A stretch of 64,000 nucleotides of DNA from Hwanghaeella sp965227365 (GTDB lineage: Bacteria > Pseudomonadota > Alphaproteobacteria > UBA8366 > Aestuariispiraceae). Made by a program: the position numbers and the translations under genes. The notes below the pieces were generated by a model, which saw only the letters and a list, made by a program, of their open reading frames with translations, was not told the origin of the DNA and did not search any database. The stretch is taken from the NCBI RefSeq assembly GCF_965227365.1, contig NZ_OZ245754.1:3658001-3722000 (forward strand). Reading direction: 5' to 3'. This document shows, one piece after another, positions 1 to 7,961 of this stretch; position 1 is the first letter of the stretch; each line of letters begins with the position of its first letter.

Positions 1-601
1 ATGGAGCGACGCGGAATTGGCGACCATACCCTGCGCCTATGGCACGGCGGAAAACATGCTGCACCGGGCCGGGGTCGGGGCCGGCGATCACGTGCTGGTC
101 ACCGGGGCCTCCGGCGGCGTCGGCTCCGCCACGGTGCAACTGGCCAAACGCCGCGGCGCGACGGTCACCGCCGTCGCCGGCACATCGAAAATGGAAAAGC
201 TGCGCCGGATCGGCGCCGATCATGTCGTGGAACGCGGCGCCGATCTGATTGCCGCGCTGGGCAAGGAAAGCGTCAGCGTCGCAGTCGACAATGTCGCCGG
301 CCCCGGCTTTCCCCAAATCCTGCAGCTATTGAAGCGCGGCGGCCGCTATGTCTCCTCCGGCGCGATCGCCGGCCCGGTCGTCTCGCTCGACATGCGCGAC
401 ATGTACCTGAAGGACATCACCCTGATCGGTACCACCGCCTGGGACGAACCGGTCTTCCCCAACCTGATCTCCTATATCGAAAAAGGAGAGATCAAACCCC
501 TGCTCGCGAAAACCTACCCGCTGCCCCAAATCGCGGAGGCCCAAAAGGACTTCCTGAAAAAAGACCATGTCGGGAATTTCGTGCTGGTGCCGGGGGGCTG
601 A
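1..601 (+). CDS. MDR-family zinc-type alcohol dehydrogenase / quinone oxidoreductase, 5'-truncated by the window edge
   Basis: The reading frame is open from base 2 and ends at TGA 599-601. It encodes the C-terminal part (about 199 codons) of a medium-chain dehydrogenase/reductase. The NAD(P)-binding motif TGASGGVGSATVQLAK is visible, followed by a Rossmann fold (IGADHVVERG, VAVDNVAGPGF) and the usual C-terminal GNFVLVPGG. Members reduce or oxidise alcohols, aldehydes or quinones with NAD(P)H; the substrate cannot be read from this fragment. The N-terminal catalytic domain with possible zinc ligands lies outside the window. The last base of its stop codon is also the first base of the degenerate CRISPR repeat, so there is no spacer DNA between gene and array. 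Confidence 0.85.
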   Translation, partial: WSDAELATIPCAYGTAENMLHRAGVGAGDHVLVTGASGGVGSATVQLAKRRGATVTAVAGTSKMEKLRRIGADHVVERGADLIAALGKESVSVAVDNVAGPGFPQILQLLKRGGRYVSSGAIAGPVVSLDMRDMYLKDITLIGTTAWDEPVFPNLISYIEKGEIKPLLAKTYPLPQIAEAQKDFLKKDHVGNFVLVPGG

Positions 602-636
602 ATATATTTGGACCGCATTTCCTAGCCAGCTACACT
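601..636 (+). repeat. Degenerate terminal CRISPR repeat
   Basis: This is the transcription-upstream end of the array. Positions 1-7 of the repeat are replaced (AATATAT instead of GTTGCGG) and position 26 is C instead of T. Positions 8-36 are otherwise intact, including TTGGAC at 608-613 and TACACT at 631-636. The conserved part is exactly the proposed promoter of the first spacer. The lost part is the 5' segment that forms the lower stem with tracrRNA, which this copy would not need if no spacer lies upstream of it. Confidence 0.9.
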
Positions 637-673
637 CACCGAGACGCGGATTGACCGAGCACCTCCGTTGCGG

Positions 674-702
674 TTGGACCGCATTTCCTAGTCAGCTACA
701 CT
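674..702 (+). promoter_or_regulatory. Repeat-internal promoter (shown for the first canonical repeat; present in every repeat)
   Basis: Each repeat holds TTGGAC (positions 8-13) and TACACT (positions 31-36) separated by exactly 17 bp, the optimal sigma-70 spacing. Transcription would start a few bases into each spacer, giving short crRNA precursors. In Neisseria meningitidis and Campylobacter jejuni type II-C arrays, the repeat end (TACAAT or TAAAAT) is known to act as the -10 of such promoters. No extended -10 TG is present here, but a plausible -35 is. That these promoters are active is inference. Confidence 0.6.
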
Positions 703-2618
703 TCAGTCCTATTCCGGTTCGAATTCGGCGGGTTGCGGTTGGACCGCATTTCCTAGTCAGCTACACTCTGAGACATCTTCGCCATCGGCTTCTTCGCGTT
801 GCGGTTGGACCGCATTTCCTAGTCAGCTACACTGGAAGGCTGGATCGACGTACCGGGCGAGCCGTTGCGGTTGGACCGCATTTCCTAGTCAGCTACACTG
901 CGTCCACCTCCTGGCCGTTCCCGTACCTCGTTGCGGTTGGACCGCATTTCCTAGTCAGCTACACTAACTGCTCTAGGTTCGCGTCGAACAAGGTTGTTGC
1001 GGTTGGACCGCATTTCCTAGTCAGCTACACTTCCGGCTGAACAAGGTGCCGGCCGAAACGCGTTGCGGTTGGACCGCATTTCCTAGTCAGCTACACTATC
1101 CAACGGCGCCACGAAGAACCGGACGCCGTTGCGGTTGGACCGCATTTCCTAGTCAGCTACACTTCAGGCTGTTGAAATTCAGCGTCATGGCGTGTTGCGG
1201 TTGGACCGCATTTCCTAGTCAGCTACACTGTCTTTAGCGGAATCACCGCCGCCTTCAAAGTTGCGGTTGGACCGCATTTCCTAGTCAGCTACACTCACCG
1301 CAATACGCTGAAGTGCTGTTGGACAGTTGCGGTTGGACCGCATTTCCTAGTCAGCTACACTTGTTTGGGTTGGTAAAGGAACAAAGAGCAGTTGCGGTTG
1401 GACCGCATTTCCTAGTCAGCTACACTAGTATGGAGACAAGGCCCAAGCCGCACGTTGTTGCGGTTGGACCGCATTTCCTAGTCAGCTACACTGAGATCCC
1501 GATCGGCGTCACGCCCGACACCGTTGCGGTTGGACCGCATTTCCTAGTCAGCTACACTGCTATCCAGAACCGCCTTTGCCATGTGCCAGTTGCGGTTGGA
1601 CCGCATTTCCTAGTCAGCTACACTAAGCGTTGCGGAGATCGCGGGCAAAGCGGAGTTGCGGTTGGACCGCATTTCCTAGTCAGCTACACTTCGCGGTTTG
1701 TACGACCTTTTACCAGTTAAGTTGCGGTTGGACCGCATTTCCTAGTCAGCTACACTACGCAGCTTGGGCCGACGGCCAATCATCAAGTTGCGGTTGGACC
1801 GCATTTCCTAGTCAGCTACACTCGACGGCGGCGATCGGTGTTGGTTGGACTCGTTGCGGTTGGACCGCATTTCCTAGTCAGCTACACTTCCGACAACGAA
1901 GACACGGCGGCGCCGTTGGTTGCGGTTGGACCGCATTTCCTAGTCAGCTACACTACACCACGGGCACGGATGACGGGACCGGGAGTTGCGGTTGGACCGC
2001 ATTTCCTAGTCAGCTACACTTGAAGCCAAGTGCTCCATGGGATTGACGACGTTGCGGTTGGACCGCATTTCCTAGTCAGCTACACTGGACGCCTTCTCTT
2101 ACCTTCGCGACCGCCGTTGCGGTTGGACCGCATTTCCTAGTCAGCTACACTGTCGGGTACTATGTCATTGCCGGCGATACGTGTTGCGGTTGGACCGCAT
2201 TTCCTAGTCAGCTACACTCACCCGCCCTGCCACAAGTGGGGGAAGATGGTTGCGGTTGGACCGCATTTCCTAGTCAGCTACACTGATACCCAGGGCTTGG
2301 ATGCAAGTCATATCGTTGCGGTTGGACCGCATTTCCTAGTCAGCTACACTTGTTCTGAGCAGGATTCCCAAACGCATCTTGTTGCGGTTGGACCGCATTT
2401 CCTAGTCAGCTACACTCAAGACGTGCATCCTTCACATGGCCGACAAGTTGCGGTTGGACCGCATTTCCTAGTCAGCTACACTTGACGACCAATACGACGA
2501 GTTCATCTCGTTGTTGCGGTTGGACCGCATTTCCTAGTCAGCTACACTTGATGTCTTCGTCCCACTGCTCACCTAGACGTTGCGGTTGGACCGCATTTCC
2601 TAGTCAGCTACACTTGAG

Positions 2619-2656
2619 CAGGGAATATCGCTTTGATTTACAAGTGATATTCCCTG
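2619..2656. other. 11-bp inverted repeat between the array and cas2
   Basis: CAGGGAATATC (2619-2629) and GATATTCCCTG (2646-2656) are perfect inverted copies around a 16-nt loop. They start 4 bp after the last repeat. Only 74 bp separate that repeat from the cas2 stop, so this is the only leader-like DNA in the locus. No T-tract follows on either strand, which weakens a simple terminator reading. It could separate the converging array and cas transcripts, or be a recognition element for Cas1-Cas2 integration. Confidence 0.6.
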
Positions 2657-2688
2657 TTATCCACAGCACACAACTATTCGCCCAGCCG

Positions 2689-2994
2689 TCAGAATAAGAC
2701 GAACTGCTGCGGATTTTTGGGGTTGGACTTATTCGATTTGCCCCGAAAACTGACGATGTTCTCATACTGTTTATCCGAAAATTGCAGGATATCGACTTTG
2801 CCGTTCGCTGGAACCTCGTCTTCAATCTTGCGGGTCAATGCGTCCACGGCTTCCTTGCCGGATGTATGCCGAACATAGACTGAAAATTGCGCCTGTTCGA
2901 ATCCTTGATCGAGCAAGAAGTTTCGAAACCGAGTGTAGGCACGCCTTTCTTCCGGCTCGACCACCGGCAGATCGAAAAGAACCATCACCCACAT
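2689..2994 (-). CDS. cas2: CRISPR-associated endoribonuclease Cas2
   Basis: Cas2 (101 aa) forms the structural core of the Cas1-Cas2 spacer-integration complex. The start MWVMVLFDLP gives the normal Cas2 N-terminus, with the conserved Asp of the first beta strand (FDLP) and the typical YTRFRNFLLDQGFEQAQFSVYVRH ferredoxin-fold signature (written here across residues of the first half). The frame is open further upstream, but that extension has no Cas2 similarity and would overlap cas1. cas2 lies 23 bp downstream of cas1 in the same operon and is the last cas gene before the array. Confidence 0.95.
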   Translation of the reverse strand: MWVMVLFDLPVVEPEERRAYTRFRNFLLDQGFEQAQFSVYVRHTSGKEAVDALTRKIEDEVPANGKVDILQFSDKQYENIVSFRGKSNKSNPKNPQQFVLF

Positions 2995-3017
2995 GATACG
3001 ATAACCGCTTAGATGCT

Positions 3018-3920
3018 TCACGCGGCTGCACCGGACAAAGGCAGAAGGCCGTTCGGCAAGTCCAGTTTCCGATCCTTGCCGGTGTAAATCATCGCTAAGG
3101 ATACAGCCAAATGGTCGATGCAAGACTGTACCGGCCGCACGCCTTTCGGTCCGATAAGGTCGAGTGTCAGGACCGATGCAATGTCGGCCTTCAAATCCCT
3201 GTCCAGTTCCCCATCATGGCCATGTTTCGCGACCATCAGGTCCACATAGGGCCGAAATGGCTCCATCAAATCATCAGCAAGCCGAAGCGCGTCACCCCGG
3301 CTTTCATGATGGACGGATAGCGACGGATGAAGACCGGCGGCAAGGATCGACCGGGCGGTCGCCGCGCGCAACACGGTGTAGCCATAATTCAGCATTGCAT
3401 TGCGGCCGCCGGCATCGCGTTCACGGCGAAAATCGTCCCCCATCAATTTGGGCCAGTATCGGCGCGCGGCCTGCGCCTCGACATTGTCCGGGTCACCGGA
3501 TTTCAAGGATTTGGCCATCTGCGGAAGACGCTCGTCCTTTTGTCCAGAATATTCCAGAACCGTTGCCTGCGCCTTGATTTTGGCTTCCACCAAGTCACGC
3601 CAAAGCCGTTTTCTCAAAGGGCGTCCTGCCTCCGCCTGTGCCTGCATGCGGCGGCCTTGTTCAAAGTGCCCTTTGACAGGCCAAATCAACGCATCCGGCG
3701 ACTGGTTTGCCCCACAGATCACCACCGGCAATCCTGCATCCGACAGACGCGAGCACAGATTTACCGACACCGTGGCCCCATAACCGCGAACGACAAGCGC
3801 GGACATGTCATCAACAGCAACTCGCCCCACTTCGTCTCCGGCCACAGAAACGCGCATGAACCCGCGATCCAGAGAAAGATGCGCGCCATCACGGACGACT
3901 TCCACCACGCGACCAATCAC
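3018..3920 (-). CDS. cas1: CRISPR-associated integrase Cas1 (type II)
   Basis: Cas1 (300 aa) is the metal-dependent integrase that inserts new spacers together with Cas2. The metal-binding residues are visible as E148 (DNVEAQAARRYWPKLMG), H204/H205 (LSVHHESRGDA) and the D216-D217-E220 group (LADDLMEPFRP). The length is normal for subtype II-C. The start is GTG 3920-3918, and cas9 ends with TGA 3919-3917, so the two genes share a 4-bp GTGA overlap. This implies translational coupling in a cas9-cas1-cas2 operon. Confidence 0.97.
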   Translation of the reverse strand: MIGRVVEVVRDGAHLSLDRGFMRVSVAGDEVGRVAVDDMSALVVRGYGATVSVNLCSRLSDAGLPVVICGANQSPDALIWPVKGHFEQGRRMQAQAEAGRPLRKRLWRDLVEAKIKAQATVLEYSGQKDERLPQMAKSLKSGDPDNVEAQAARRYWPKLMGDDFRRERDAGGRNAMLNYGYTVLRAATARSILAAGLHPSLSVHHESRGDALRLADDLMEPFRPYVDLMVAKHGHDGELDRDLKADIASVLTLDLIGPKGVRPVQSCIDHLAVSLAMIYTGKDRKLDLPNGLLPLSGAAA

Positions 3921-6900
3921 GACAGGTTGCCTTTGTGACGGATAACGCCCGACGGGCTTGAATGCACCGTCCGACCATTTCGCAACTGCAGGCTTGATGG
4001 TGATAACGTCAAATATTTGAAAGGGTCATTCTTGTCTGCGTCCCTCGCCTTGAGGCTTCCAGCTTCATGATGCGCCGCGAGTGTTATCTTTCCTGATGCC
4101 AACTTGACGATGCGCATTATCTGGCGCGCGCCGTCGTTCTCTAGCTCAAGCATGTCATTGACGCGCAGCCGCATAACAAGAGGCTCGCCGTCCGTCGAAT
4201 ACCTGTTGGCGGGATTGAACCCCTCCTGGTTCGCTTCGAAGCGAGAGATCACGCGCCCGGTCCACCTTCCCTTCTGATCGGTGAAGATGTCGTAGCAATA
4301 GTTCGCATCACCTTTATAGGCTTTGTATGCTTCACCGGCATCGTCGCGGATTGGGATAACATTCAGACGTTCGACAATGCGCACTCGGCGGACAGGCGGA
4401 CGAAGCGACTCTCCCAGTTCCACGAGGACATTTCCGAGATCCTTGTCGGCGACAGAATGCGTATTCCGCAAAAAATAATCTCTAAGCACGTCGTCCCTGA
4501 TACGTTCCAAATCCTTCCGTTTCTTGAAGCTGTCCAACGGCACGCGGTGCACGACATCACGCACGCCATTCGGCTCTGCTTTCGGGTCCAGTAGCCCATA
4601 GGCCGTATCATTGTGAAGCGCGCCCTGAACACCGTGGTCCGGCTTGTGTGAAACAACGATGTTGTCGACGCATGAGCGGACGTCGTCCCGGAAACCGGGC
4701 CATGGATCACCGAGGTTCGGGAGCAAACGAAAATGGTTCTCCGCCTCACGCCGACCGGAGAGTGTCGCCGCCTGCTGCAGCAGCCGACGATCAGTCAATG
4801 CGACAACCAGGGCATCAACCGCATGGTGACGGTGATCCAATCTGTTTTTCGACACGTTTCCGGTTTCTTCGGCGTTATGCCCGGGCAGAACACTATCCAG
4901 CCCGAGGGCCCATCGAAGGTCGGAAGTCAATTTGCCGGGCGTCACCCAAACGTCGGCCCCTGTCACATCCAGGTAGTCCTTCGCAACGCGTGCGATGTAC
5001 TGTGTGTCGACAAGCTGACGCGCCAGGAAATCCCGGTCGCCATTTTCGTACCGTTCCATCGCATCCGGTGAAAAACGCCACCTCTTGTTTCCGGGAAGAT
5101 TTTCAGACCGTGCCAATATCGCTGCCCAGTCGAAACCTTGCGGGCTGTGCGCAAATGCCTCATACGGCGATTGCCTTCCTTTGATGCGGTTCGCGGAACG
5201 CATCGAAACGGTCTTGTTTGCTGGGCTGTCGTCCAAGGTTCTCGAAAAAGGCAACAAGTGCTCGATTTCCACCTCATCCGAGAACAGACGCGCGATCGAA
5301 ATCTGTTCCCCGGTGAAGACGCAGCGGCGATCCAACGGGTCGTCGCGATTCAATTCCTCCCACAACCGAAGACGAAGCCGGTTTGCATAGCTGTCCGCTA
5401 TACCCTGTTTGGCCAAGATTTCACGGCGTTGGTCGTTCGTTTTCTGATTATCTTTCTGTTGCCGTTCCAGATCCCTTTGCCCTTGGCCCGAGAGCGGCAG
5501 TTGCCGTGCGACTTCGACAACGATTTGCGTCGGCCGACCGAACCGCCCGATTAAATCGTTCACGACATGTCGTAGCTGATTCAAGGCCACGTGGACCGTC
5601 GGGTTGGCAATCTTGCCGTAACGTTTTTCATCGCTGTCGCCGGGATCTCCCGAACCGAACGCGACATGTCGTTCCAGGACCTTGCCGTAGTACGGCAATC
5701 GTCCGGACGGGCTGGTCTCATTCTCGAATGCCGAATGACTGTCATAGCCGGCCCGGCGAACGGCTTCGTCATAGGCCACAACGTCAGCGGTGAGCTCCTT
5801 CAACAGCCGCTCTGAAACTTCGATACAGAAAGCACCATGACCTGAAGGCAACGAAGCCCGCGACACCGCTGTCGCCGTTTCCTCCGAGAGGCCGTGTTCT
5901 TGTCGCAACCAGCGGATTAAGACCGCTTCGTCCTCCTGGTTCAACAGCCGATGCACAACTGCATTTTGAACGTCGAGAGACAGATCATCCCAACCCTTGC
6001 CCCAAAACTTGTTGCTGCGAATTTTCGCTGCCGTCAGGTCACCGTCGAGATGCTTTCTCCGCTCGCTTTCAAAATTGAACCGGGCATTCTTCGGCAATTT
6101 CAGCCAGCTGCGCATCTTTTCGAATTCGCATTTCGACTGCTTCAACGCCTTGGCAGCCAACACATCCCGTTCTTCTTTCGTGATCTTGCGCCAAGGCGCA
6201 CCCGGCATCTGTATTTCCAGATGGTTGAGATCCTGGAAAATTCGTAAATGCTGAACACTCGGAAGGGCTCGCGGCGCACGTTCCTTGGTCGGCTCCAGAC
6301 GGCACTTGCCGACGGGCTGGGCCTTCAGGGGCCATTGCCAGCTTAATGTCTCACGAAGCGTATTATACGCATCGTCCGTTAGTAGTTCTTCGTGCCACTC
6401 CTTTTGGGCCTTCCACAGCAGATCAAATTCGTCCAGGATCATGTCGCGGGTTGGGTAAAAGTAGTAGTGGGCCTTCGCGCCGGTGCCCCGCAATCGCGTT
6501 CGTACCTGGGGTGACGGAACCCGCTCTCCTTTCCGCCGACATTCGTTCTCGGCGACGACTTCCAATCTGGACCTGCCCAGCCATTCGCCGAGCGTGCGCG
6601 CACCGGCCTCTTCCAGTAACTCCCTGGTTCGGCGTGCCGCATCCCGAATCTTGCCGTTGTCCTCGTCGCCACCATCCGTCTTGCGGTTCGACTTGAACCC
6701 TCGGCGTTTCAAATGGAACAAGGCTCTACCGATCTCGAACGGCTCAAGGCGCTCATCCAGGGCTTTTGTCCTCAGGATATATGGATCTTTAGCTTCCAGC
6801 GTCGCGCGTAATGCCTGCTCCTCCTTCGTTGGCGGACAGGATTGAATGGGCATCAGCCCGAATTCCTGAAGTTCCCGAAGGTAGCGCGCGTTGCGGTTCT

Positions 6901-7105
6901 TGGCACGGTCACGGGTTCGCCTCATACCCCGCGGCACACGCCGCTTGGCGGCCAAGGACTGTTTGTCTTTCGGGTTCCTACCATCGGAAAAAATACGAAC
7001 ACCAAGATCCAGGAGTCCGCTGACCCGTTTCTCCCGATCCAACGTGAGCGCCGCAACCCCTATTGAATTCGTGCCCAAGTCAATGCCGAGCCGCCATGTG
7101 TTCAT
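3917..7105 (-). CDS. cas9: CRISPR-associated endonuclease Cas9, compact type II-C
   Basis: This RNA-guided double-strand DNA endonuclease has 1062 aa, in the range of compact II-C enzymes. RuvC-I is at the N-terminus (LGIDLGTNSIG, D9). An arginine-rich bridge helix covers about 45-75. RuvC-II has E531 (IVVEVARQLP). The HNH domain covers about 595-645, with H616 (EIEHLLPFSRTLDDS) and N630/N639; the residue before the His is Glu rather than the commoner Asp. RuvC-III has H761 and D764 (HRHHAVDALVVAL). The C-terminal roughly 250 residues should hold the wedge and PAM-interacting region; the PAM cannot be read. All catalytic residues are present, so the enzyme looks active. The ATG at 7105 is preceded by GGAG about ten bases upstream. 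Confidence 0.98.
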   Translation of the reverse strand: MNTWRLGIDLGTNSIGVAALTLDREKRVSGLLDLGVRIFSDGRNPKDKQSLAAKRRVPRGMRRTRDRAKNRNARYLRELQEFGLMPIQSCPPTKEEQALRATLEAKDPYILRTKALDERLEPFEIGRALFHLKRRGFKSNRKTDGGDEDNGKIRDAARRTRELLEEAGARTLGEWLGRSRLEVVAENECRRKGERVPSPQVRTRLRGTGAKAHYYFYPTRDMILDEFDLLWKAQKEWHEELLTDDAYNTLRETLSWQWPLKAQPVGKCRLEPTKERAPRALPSVQHLRIFQDLNHLEIQMPGAPWRKITKEERDVLAAKALKQSKCEFEKMRSWLKLPKNARFNFESERRKHLDGDLTAAKIRSNKFWGKGWDDLSLDVQNAVVHRLLNQEDEAVLIRWLRQEHGLSEETATAVSRASLPSGHGAFCIEVSERLLKELTADVVAYDEAVRRAGYDSHSAFENETSPSGRLPYYGKVLERHVAFGSGDPGDSDEKRYGKIANPTVHVALNQLRHVVNDLIGRFGRPTQIVVEVARQLPLSGQGQRDLERQQKDNQKTNDQRREILAKQGIADSYANRLRLRLWEELNRDDPLDRRCVFTGEQISIARLFSDEVEIEHLLPFSRTLDDSPANKTVSMRSANRIKGRQSPYEAFAHSPQGFDWAAILARSENLPGNKRWRFSPDAMERYENGDRDFLARQLVDTQYIARVAKDYLDVTGADVWVTPGKLTSDLRWALGLDSVLPGHNAEETGNVSKNRLDHRHHAVDALVVALTDRRLLQQAATLSGRREAENHFRLLPNLGDPWPGFRDDVRSCVDNIVVSHKPDHGVQGALHNDTAYGLLDPKAEPNGVRDVVHRVPLDSFKKRKDLERIRDDVLRDYFLRNTHSVADKDLGNVLVELGESLRPPVRRVRIVERLNVIPIRDDAGEAYKAYKGDANYCYDIFTDQKGRWTGRVISRFEANQEGFNPANRYSTDGEPLVMRLRVNDMLELENDGARQIMRIVKLASGKITLAAHHEAGSLKARDADKNDPFKYLTLSPSSLQLRNGRTVHSSPSGVIRHKGNLS

Positions 7106-7155
7106 GGGAAATTCTCCGTCCCCTTCTTATGACCCCTTCTGATGCCAAGAAAGCC

Positions 7156-7186
7156 TTGTATCATGGCAAATGATACCGCATATTAT
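7156..7186 (+). promoter_or_regulatory. Putative tracrRNA promoter
   Basis: TTGTAT (7156-7161) and an AT-rich CATATTAT block (7179-7186) are spaced like a -35/-10 pair (17-19 bp depending on the -10 chosen). The block ends about 8 bases before the anti-repeat. A start near 7190-7194 would give a tracrRNA beginning at the anti-repeat. The -35 overlaps the 19-bp palindrome at 7158-7176. Confidence 0.45.
7158..7176. promoter_or_regulatory. 19-bp palindrome between cas9 and tracrRNA, candidate operator
   Basis: GTATCAT (7158-7164) and ATGATAC (7170-7176) are perfect inverted arms around GGCAA. The site lies in the divergent region between the cas9 start (7105, minus) and the tracrRNA (7194, plus), overlapping the proposed tracrRNA -35 and close to where a cas9 promoter must be. 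It is the right size for a dimeric repressor, and no regulator gene is adjacent. A function as operator is inference. Confidence 0.45.
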
Positions 7187-7193
7187 TACCCTG

Positions 7194-7285
7194 AGTAGTA
7201 GCTGACTCGGAAATGCGGTCTTTCCGTTAACAAGGTTTAAGACCACAAAATGCGAAAGGCGGACCCAGGGTCCGCCTTTCGTTTA
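7194..7285 (+). ncRNA. tracrRNA
   Basis: Positions 7199-7220 are complementary to repeat positions 11-32 with a single mismatch (21 of 22 pairs). Positions 7224-7231 (CCGTTAAC) pair with the repeat start GTTGCGG with one bulged base. The two helices are separated by a small internal loop, giving the lower stem / bulge / upper stem form of Cas9 guides. A short GGT...ACC nexus-like hairpin (about 7234-7244) and a strong terminator hairpin follow. The 5' end is estimated from the promoter and anti-repeat. The RNA is divergent from cas9 and guides Cas9 after pairing with crRNA. Confidence 0.92.
7253..7284. terminator. Bidirectional terminator of tracrRNA and the cupin gene
   Basis: CGAAAGGCGGACC (7253-7265) and GGTCCGCCTTTCG (7269-7281) form a perfect 13-bp stem with a 3-nt loop, followed by TTT on the plus strand. 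On the minus strand the hairpin is followed by CATTTTG. It lies 28 bp downstream of the cupin gene end and so probably terminates both converging transcripts. It also forms the 3' hairpin of the tracrRNA. Confidence 0.85.
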
Positions 7286-7308
7286 TCCGGGATGGGCTCA
7301 GGTCCCCC

Positions 7309-7629
7309 CTACCTCAAAAACTCCACCTCCACGAAGGCGCATTCAAAATCGTTGCCGTTGATGACGTCGTGTTCCACGCCGACCTCGCGGAAATAGGGGA
7401 CGCCGTTCTGCAGCTGGGCGGTGGTGCGGCTGCCGTCGGGCAGGTCGATTTCCAGCACGCCGTCGAACAGGGGCACCACGACGTAATCGTATTCGTGCCG
7501 GTGCCAGCCGGTATTGTCGCCCTTCCGCTTGAACCGCCATTCGGTGACACGGGTGCGGTCGTTGTCGATGAAGACGGTGGGTTGGGCGGTGCCGGGTTTC
7601 GCGTCGCCGGTTTTGTCGTCGCTGCACAT
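7309..7629 (-). CDS. Small cupin-domain protein
   Basis: This 106-aa protein is one cupin barrel. The first cupin motif is visible as TGWHRHEYDYVVVPLFDG with likely metal-binding histidines, and the second around GVEHDVINGNDFECAFVEVE. Small cupins of this kind are metal-binding isomerases, oxygenases or sensors; the exact role cannot be told. It converges with the tracrRNA and shares its terminator. A link to CRISPR function is unlikely. The 7630-7961 stretch upstream contains no recognisable gene. Confidence 0.75.
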   Translation of the reverse strand: MCSDDKTGDAKPGTAQPTVFIDNDRTRVTEWRFKRKGDNTGWHRHEYDYVVVPLFDGVLEIDLPDGSRTTAQLQNGVPYFREVGVEHDVINGNDFECAFVEVEFLR

Positions 7630-7961
7630 GGTCTGTCATCTCCGTCGCGTTTGGATGGGCCGTTATTCTGGATGGCCAATGTTCTGGTTGAAAGGGGTAT
7701 CGACGCCCAGACTAGCGCGCCGCACGCGCCGGACGTATCGCCAATCGCGGGCGTCCGGGCGGGGCCAATTGCGCAGCCGGTCAATCCAGGCAACCGCTTC
7801 GTGAGGAATTCTGTTGCCCCCGGGGGGCGCCGGCGCGGATAGTCTGGCCCCTCGACCGGGCTGCGGCTATCGTGCGGTTTCGGTCGTCCGGGTCACCGGG
7901 TCGGTTCTCATCTGTGGCGCATTATTCTTGTTCTGGCGCTTTATTCTTGGGGGTTTTCACC
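7630..7961. other. Gene-free interval
   Basis: This 332-bp stretch separates the divergent cupin and DMGDH-like genes. Short open frames are present on both strands, but none has recognisable similarity or a good start. It presumably holds the promoters of both genes; no clear operator was seen. Confidence 0.5.

Larger units (their letters stand above)
601..2614 (+). CRISPR. Type II-C CRISPR array, 31 repeats and 30 spacers
   Basis: The 36-bp repeat begins GTTGCGGTTGGACC and ends AGTCAGCTACACT. Thirty copies look identical and one copy at 601-636 is degenerate. Canonical repeats start at 667, 732, 798, 864 and so on to 2579. Spacers are 30 bp except three of 29 (703-731, 1362-1390, 2087-2115) and one of 31 (2152-2182). 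The guide strand is plus, because the tracrRNA anti-repeat is the complement of this strand. The array is therefore transcribed towards cas2 and converges with the cas operon. Repeat size, the GTTG...GCTACANT ends and the adjacent cas9-cas1-cas2 without csn2 or cas4 fit subtype II-C. The open frames across the array, with a recurring VAVGPHFLVSYT peptide, are artefacts of the repeat. I saw no obvious spacer match elsewhere in the window by eye. Confidence 0.98.

Noticed and set aside
1823..1852. Spacer containing GTTGGTTGGACTC, similar to part of the repeat
   Set aside because: It is only a partial chance similarity inside a normal 30-bp spacer and does not represent an extra repeat.
567..2485. 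Open frames across the CRISPR array encoding repeated VAVGPHFLVSYT or CGWTAFPSQLH peptides
   Set aside because: They only reflect the 36-bp repeat with 30-bp spacers (66 bp, a multiple of three) and are broken wherever a spacer has 29 or 31 bp.
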